Assembly: GCA_023512255.1 (NCBI GenBank)
Contig: JAILZY010000116.1
Coordinates: 1-9,566 of the forward strand
Source: a bacterium
Lineage (GTDB): Bacteria > SZUA-182 > DTGQ01
Length of the DNA stretch: 9,566 nucleotides
Direction: 5' to 3'
Part shown: positions 6,737-9,566 of the stretch, piece after piece
Position numbering within the stretch: position 1 is the stretch's first letter
Layout of the letters: each line of letters starts with the position of its first letter
Program-made: the position numbers and the translations under genes
Notes under the pieces: generated by a model
The model's input: the letters and a program-made list of their open reading frames with translations, nothing else
What the model was told of the DNA's origin: nothing
The model's database searches: none

Positions 6737-6789
6737 CAATAGCAAATGGACAATATATCGAATTCAATATAATTGTCCATTTGCTATTG
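6737..6789. repeat. 18-bp perfect hairpin downstream of the GH15 gene
   Basis: CAATAGCAAATGGACAAT (6737-6754) is exactly inverse to 6772-6789, with a 17-nt loop that has some further ATAT pairing. It starts 37 bases past the GH15 stop, where a terminator would be expected, but no T-run follows on the minus strand (TAGGCCATT). It is therefore better described as a palindrome that may stabilise the 3' end or be a small mobile repeat. Confidence 0.7.
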
Positions 6790-6825
6790 GAATATCAAAT
6801 TTTTCTATATATCATGTTCTATATA

Positions 6826-9504
6826 TTATGGCTTAGCCGCCTTAATTCTACAGTAACCTGCGAAATCAAAAGGCAAAATTAGAGATTGCAACCTTGAGGA
6901 GGGGGCAACCTTTAAGCTTGTAACCTTTAAGCTTGTATATTCATTGGCGCTGTCATTGAAGGTGATTGTATTTTCACCAGATCCTTCTATTGGCCAGATC
7001 TTTCTATTATTAGGAATGTCTTTTTCATCCTGATCTATTGTTCCCCAATTATTGATTATTCCTTTAAGATATACCTGAGGATACGCCTTTTGATAAATAT
7101 ATCTTTCTATTACAGGAGGATAAGAATCCCAAATATTTTTATCGGCAAGAGATCTTACCAATTTTACATATTCTGCATGAGACCAGGCCAAGGGAGTAGC
7201 ACTATTTGTTCCTTCGCCTTTTATGAAGTTTTGACTATTGTGTCCAACACCATCCCATACCTGTTCCGGGATCATGAGTCCCTCATTGGCAAAATATTCC
7301 ATAGCCTTGACATAAGTATCACGGATTCCGCTAATCTCAGCATCAGTTATAGTTCCGCCGTTATCCGCTTTAATTCGAGCCAATTCGTAATGACCGCGTT
7401 CACCTGTCAAAAAGGGCCATACGCGTCCTCTTTGATCATCCGGCTGGTTGCTGTCAACCCAATTAGAACCATTAGCTCTCTCACCATATCCATCATAACT
7501 GTACCTTCTCCATCCTGGATAATTTTTACCATCAAAAGTAAATTCATACTTAACTCTGAAGTCATCATTTAAGGTCATATCATCGAGTTCAGGCAAAGAA
7601 TCAGTTATAAAATAATCATTCGCTGCTCTTACCCCATAACGGACTAGTTCCAAAAAACCAGCATCTAATATCTTATCTTCCGCTTGATTTGGTTTTCGCC
7701 CGTTGCCAAGATTAATTTCTTCATGGTCATTAGGGTTTTCATTTTTTGTAATCCTCAGGTAATACTCACCATCATTACTACTTCTATATTTATAATATTC
7801 ACCTTTTGTGGTGAACGTATACTCTTCGATTTTACTTGCAAAAGAGTCTGCTTTTTTCTCATACCATGAAGCAGCACCTGGATCTCCTGCTGCATTCTTC
7901 GCAATATCGGATGCTGCAATTAGTCCTGTAATAATAGCTGCTATTGTTGAGGGAGAATACCCTTCCTGTTCTTCCCATCGCTCTAGTTGAGTCTTGGGCG
8001 GATAAACTTGATATGAGTTCCAACAACCTGATGACTCATCTTTAATGTTAACACAACCTCCATTTGCCAGAAATTCTGCGGCAGGTTTTAACATCTTACT
8101 GTACCAGTCATTTTTTATTTCTTCATTAGATAAAATCCCTGCCTTCCATAACTTCCATCCAAGCATAATAGGCATTGCGGTCTGATCCATCTGAACCTTG
8201 ATCCATTCACGTTTTCCGTCAACATGTGTTTTTTGCAAGAACCAGCCTGTAGCGCCTGTGTTATCAGGAGTACTGGAAGTAACCTGTATATTTTTAAGAT
8301 ACTTAAAGGAAACTAAAGGCGTTTCTTTATCTCCTAAGGCAAGTAAAGCACTTGCACACTGATAAAGATCCCTTGGCCAAATAGCACGGTATCCTGTTTT
8401 ACTGTTTATCGCTGATACCGTATCACCCCAGGGAATCGACAAAGATGCAATCAAAGCACCAGCAAACTGCTTATCTTCTTGAGCCTTAAGAACCATTGCG
8501 CTTACATAGAGTTCTTTTCCATTATCTCCTGTATAAGGTATCATAGAAGGAAGATTGGAAAGACTCGATAAATAATCTTCCCATCCGATTGCACTGCCTT
8601 CCCCATTGTATTTTTTTAACAGGGAATCATACCCCTCATTCAAAGACCCTTCGGCCGCTTGTATTGCTTGATATTCAGAGTTTCCAAACCCTACTACAAT
8701 ATCGAAAGTCTTTGTTTGACTATTTACCGTGTCTAATTGCGCTGTCATAGCTACGTTACCACCACCTTCATTATTTGCCGTATCATATTTCCAATTCATT
8801 ACATGATCTTCATGCAAGTCAGTCCAGCCATCAGACCTACGAAAGAAGCCAGCGGAAGTTTTAGAAAAATACGCACTACTTTTTAAGCATAGATAAGTGT
8901 TTCCTTCATTAGCATTAAGACTATCGTTGGTAACAGATGCATAGTCCCCAAACCCGGTATTATTTATGTGCGGATTAATAAAAATGTAGGGAGTAATATT
9001 GTTTTCATATGCCGTAAATGTTACTCGGATAAATAGAGTTTGCCTGTCTGGGTCTGTAAAGATGTGTTTTTCGATTTTATATTTATTGTTCTTAGCCGTG
9101 TTTACTACTTTATAAGCAAGGGATAGCGGTCTTCCATCACTATCTGTATAGAGGTATTCTATTTTTGAATTAGTATCGACTTTCTCTTCGTTAAAAAAGT
9201 CATTCCCAACGATTAAAAATTGTAGGTCTTTTATCTGAGCCTTATCTATCCGTGAATACGCTGTTTCGGTTATAATACCATTAGCAATAGAAAACCATAC
9301 CTTAGATATTGTGCCTGTTTGGCCGTTATCATTATATTCCCCTTTATTATACTTCTCATATGAAGTACCTATTCCTGATTTACCTGCATAGTTCCAAATT
9401 GGATCATCCCCAGGTCCACCTGGTGCATTTTCTGCAAAAGTATTAATAACTCCCAAAAAAAGCGAAGACAAAATAATCAAGGTTATTAGTCTATACTTTT
9501 GCAC
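6826..9504 (-). CDS. Secreted GH15 glucoamylase/glucodextranase-like enzyme
   Basis: The protein has 892 residues and probably hydrolyses alpha-glucans (alpha-1,4 or alpha-1,6) from non-reducing ends outside the cytoplasm. Residues 1-24 form a signal peptide (KYRLITLIILSSLFLGV, cleavage near TFA/EN). Residues 26-310 match the glucodextranase N-terminal beta domain (APGGPGDDPIWNYAGKSGIGTSY; VWFSIANGIITE; IKDLQFLIVG). Residues 325-795 are the (alpha/alpha)6 GH15 domain: GYRAIWPRDLYQ (371-382), QMDQTAMPI (438-446), RWEEQEGYSPSTIA (509-522, E511 probable general acid), GWRRYSYDGYGE (664-675), GRVWPFLTGERGHYELA (693-709), IPEQVWDG (745-752, E747 probable general base), ATPLAWSHAEYVKL (769-782). 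Residues 808-855 begin a starch-binding-like module (VYLKGIINNWG) that then degrades (see separate entry). The start is a GTG without a clear Shine-Dalgarno; the frame stays open to the right edge, but the signal peptide supports this start. It has no operon partner in the window. Confidence 0.9.
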   Translation of the reverse strand: MQKYRLITLIILSSLFLGVINTFAENAPGGPGDDPIWNYAGKSGIGTSYEKYNKGEYNDNGQTGTISKVWFSIANGIITETAYSRIDKAQIKDLQFLIVGNDFFNEEKVDTNSKIEYLYTDSDGRPLSLAYKVVNTAKNNKYKIEKHIFTDPDRQTLFIRVTFTAYENNITPYIFINPHINNTGFGDYASVTNDSLNANEGNTYLCLKSSAYFSKTSAGFFRRSDGWTDLHEDHVMNWKYDTANNEGGGNVAMTAQLDTVNSQTKTFDIVVGFGNSEYQAIQAAEGSLNEGYDSLLKKYNGEGSAIGWEDYLSSLSNLPSMIPYTGDNGKELYVSAMVLKAQEDKQFAGALIASLSIPWGDTVSAINSKTGYRAIWPRDLYQCASALLALGDKETPLVSFKYLKNIQVTSSTPDNTGATGWFLQKTHVDGKREWIKVQMDQTAMPIMLGWKLWKAGILSNEEIKNDWYSKMLKPAAEFLANGGCVNIKDESSGCWNSYQVYPPKTQLERWEEQEGYSPSTIAAIITGLIAASDIAKNAAGDPGAASWYEKKADSFASKIEEYTFTTKGEYYKYRSSNDGEYYLRITKNENPNDHEEINLGNGRKPNQAEDKILDAGFLELVRYGVRAANDYFITDSLPELDDMTLNDDFRVKYEFTFDGKNYPGWRRYSYDGYGERANGSNWVDSNQPDDQRGRVWPFLTGERGHYELARIKADNGGTITDAEISGIRDTYVKAMEYFANEGLMIPEQVWDGVGHNSQNFIKGEGTNSATPLAWSHAEYVKLVRSLADKNIWDSYPPVIERYIYQKAYPQVYLKGIINNWGTIDQDEKDIPNNRKIWPIEGSGENTITFNDSANEYTSLKVTSLKVAPSSRLQSLILPFDFAGYCRIKAAKP
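6907..6936. repeat. 15-bp tandem duplication in the GH15 C-terminus
   Basis: AACCTTTAAGCTTGT occurs twice in tandem (6907-6921 and 6922-6936). In the protein it gives TSLKVTSLKV at about residues 857-866. It lies where the C-terminal binding module stops looking like a fold. Confidence 0.8.
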
Positions 9505-9566
9505 TTTTGGTATGGAGCATTTTGGATATGGGTAAAAAAATTGAATGGCACACCCTGTTAAGGGAA

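Larger units (their letters stand above)
5952..6825. other. Long gene-free region with several repeats
   Basis: The 874 bases between the GH15 gene stop and the tail component start carry no ORF that I believe. Contents from left to right are: 17-bp tandem units (5965-5998), an imperfect inverted repeat (6038-6108), a GC-rich patch with CGCCGCGGACGCGG near 6227-6241, a CCCCGGG-containing stretch near 6293-6299, purine-rich G-tracts (6479-6650), two similar GAAATA(A)GATAATGGC copies near 6668 and 6719, and an 18-bp perfect hairpin (6737-6789). The 6110-6400 part is otherwise unremarkable to me, and I could not assign it to a known RNA. Confidence 0.6.

Noticed and set aside
7090-7572. Plus-strand 160-codon ORF
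   Set aside because: It is antisense to the well-supported GH15 catalytic domain.

Overview
The window looks like a piece of a bacterial chromosome, moderately AT-rich, that carries the remains of a phage tail module next to a secreted polysaccharide-degrading enzyme. The host cannot be named from the sequence. Long spacers full of GC-rich palindromic and tandem repeats resemble those seen in genomes of uncultivated candidate phyla, but that is an impression only. Nearly all genes are on the minus strand, so transcription runs from the right edge to the left.

Right part (6826-9504): one large exported GH15-family glucoamylase/glucodextranase-like enzyme with a signal peptide, an N-terminal beta-sandwich domain and a complete (alpha/alpha)6 catalytic domain. 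It ends in a carbohydrate-binding-like module that starts normally and then breaks off into low-complexity residues.

Middle right (5952-6825): 874 bases with no supportable gene. They hold short tandem repeats, an imperfect inverted repeat, a 19-bp direct repeat, a canonical G-quadruplex motif and an 18-bp perfect hairpin.

Middle (470-5951): a two-gene tail module on the minus strand. First comes a 138-residue tail component (5535-5951), then a 415-bp repeat-filled spacer, then a large tail hub/fibre gene. A 1514-bp IS701-type insertion sequence (2140-3653) splits the hub gene. The element has 19-bp terminal inverted repeats (18/19 identical) and a 4-bp CTAA target duplication. Removing the element and one CTAA rejoins the two halves in frame as a protein of about 1043 residues. 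The element's own transposase carries a single-base frameshift, so both host gene and element look dead. The hub gene also contains six in-frame copies of a 22-bp repeat that is the same family as the repeats in the neighbouring spacer.

Left part (1-463): a small plus-strand protein with three CxxC pairs, probably zinc-binding. A long imperfect hairpin separates it from the convergent tail gene. The first residues of a minus-strand gene run off the left edge.

I found no CRISPR array, tRNA, rRNA or intact defence system. The best-supported unusual points are the exactly reconstructible IS disruption and the repeat family shared between a spacer and a coding sequence.
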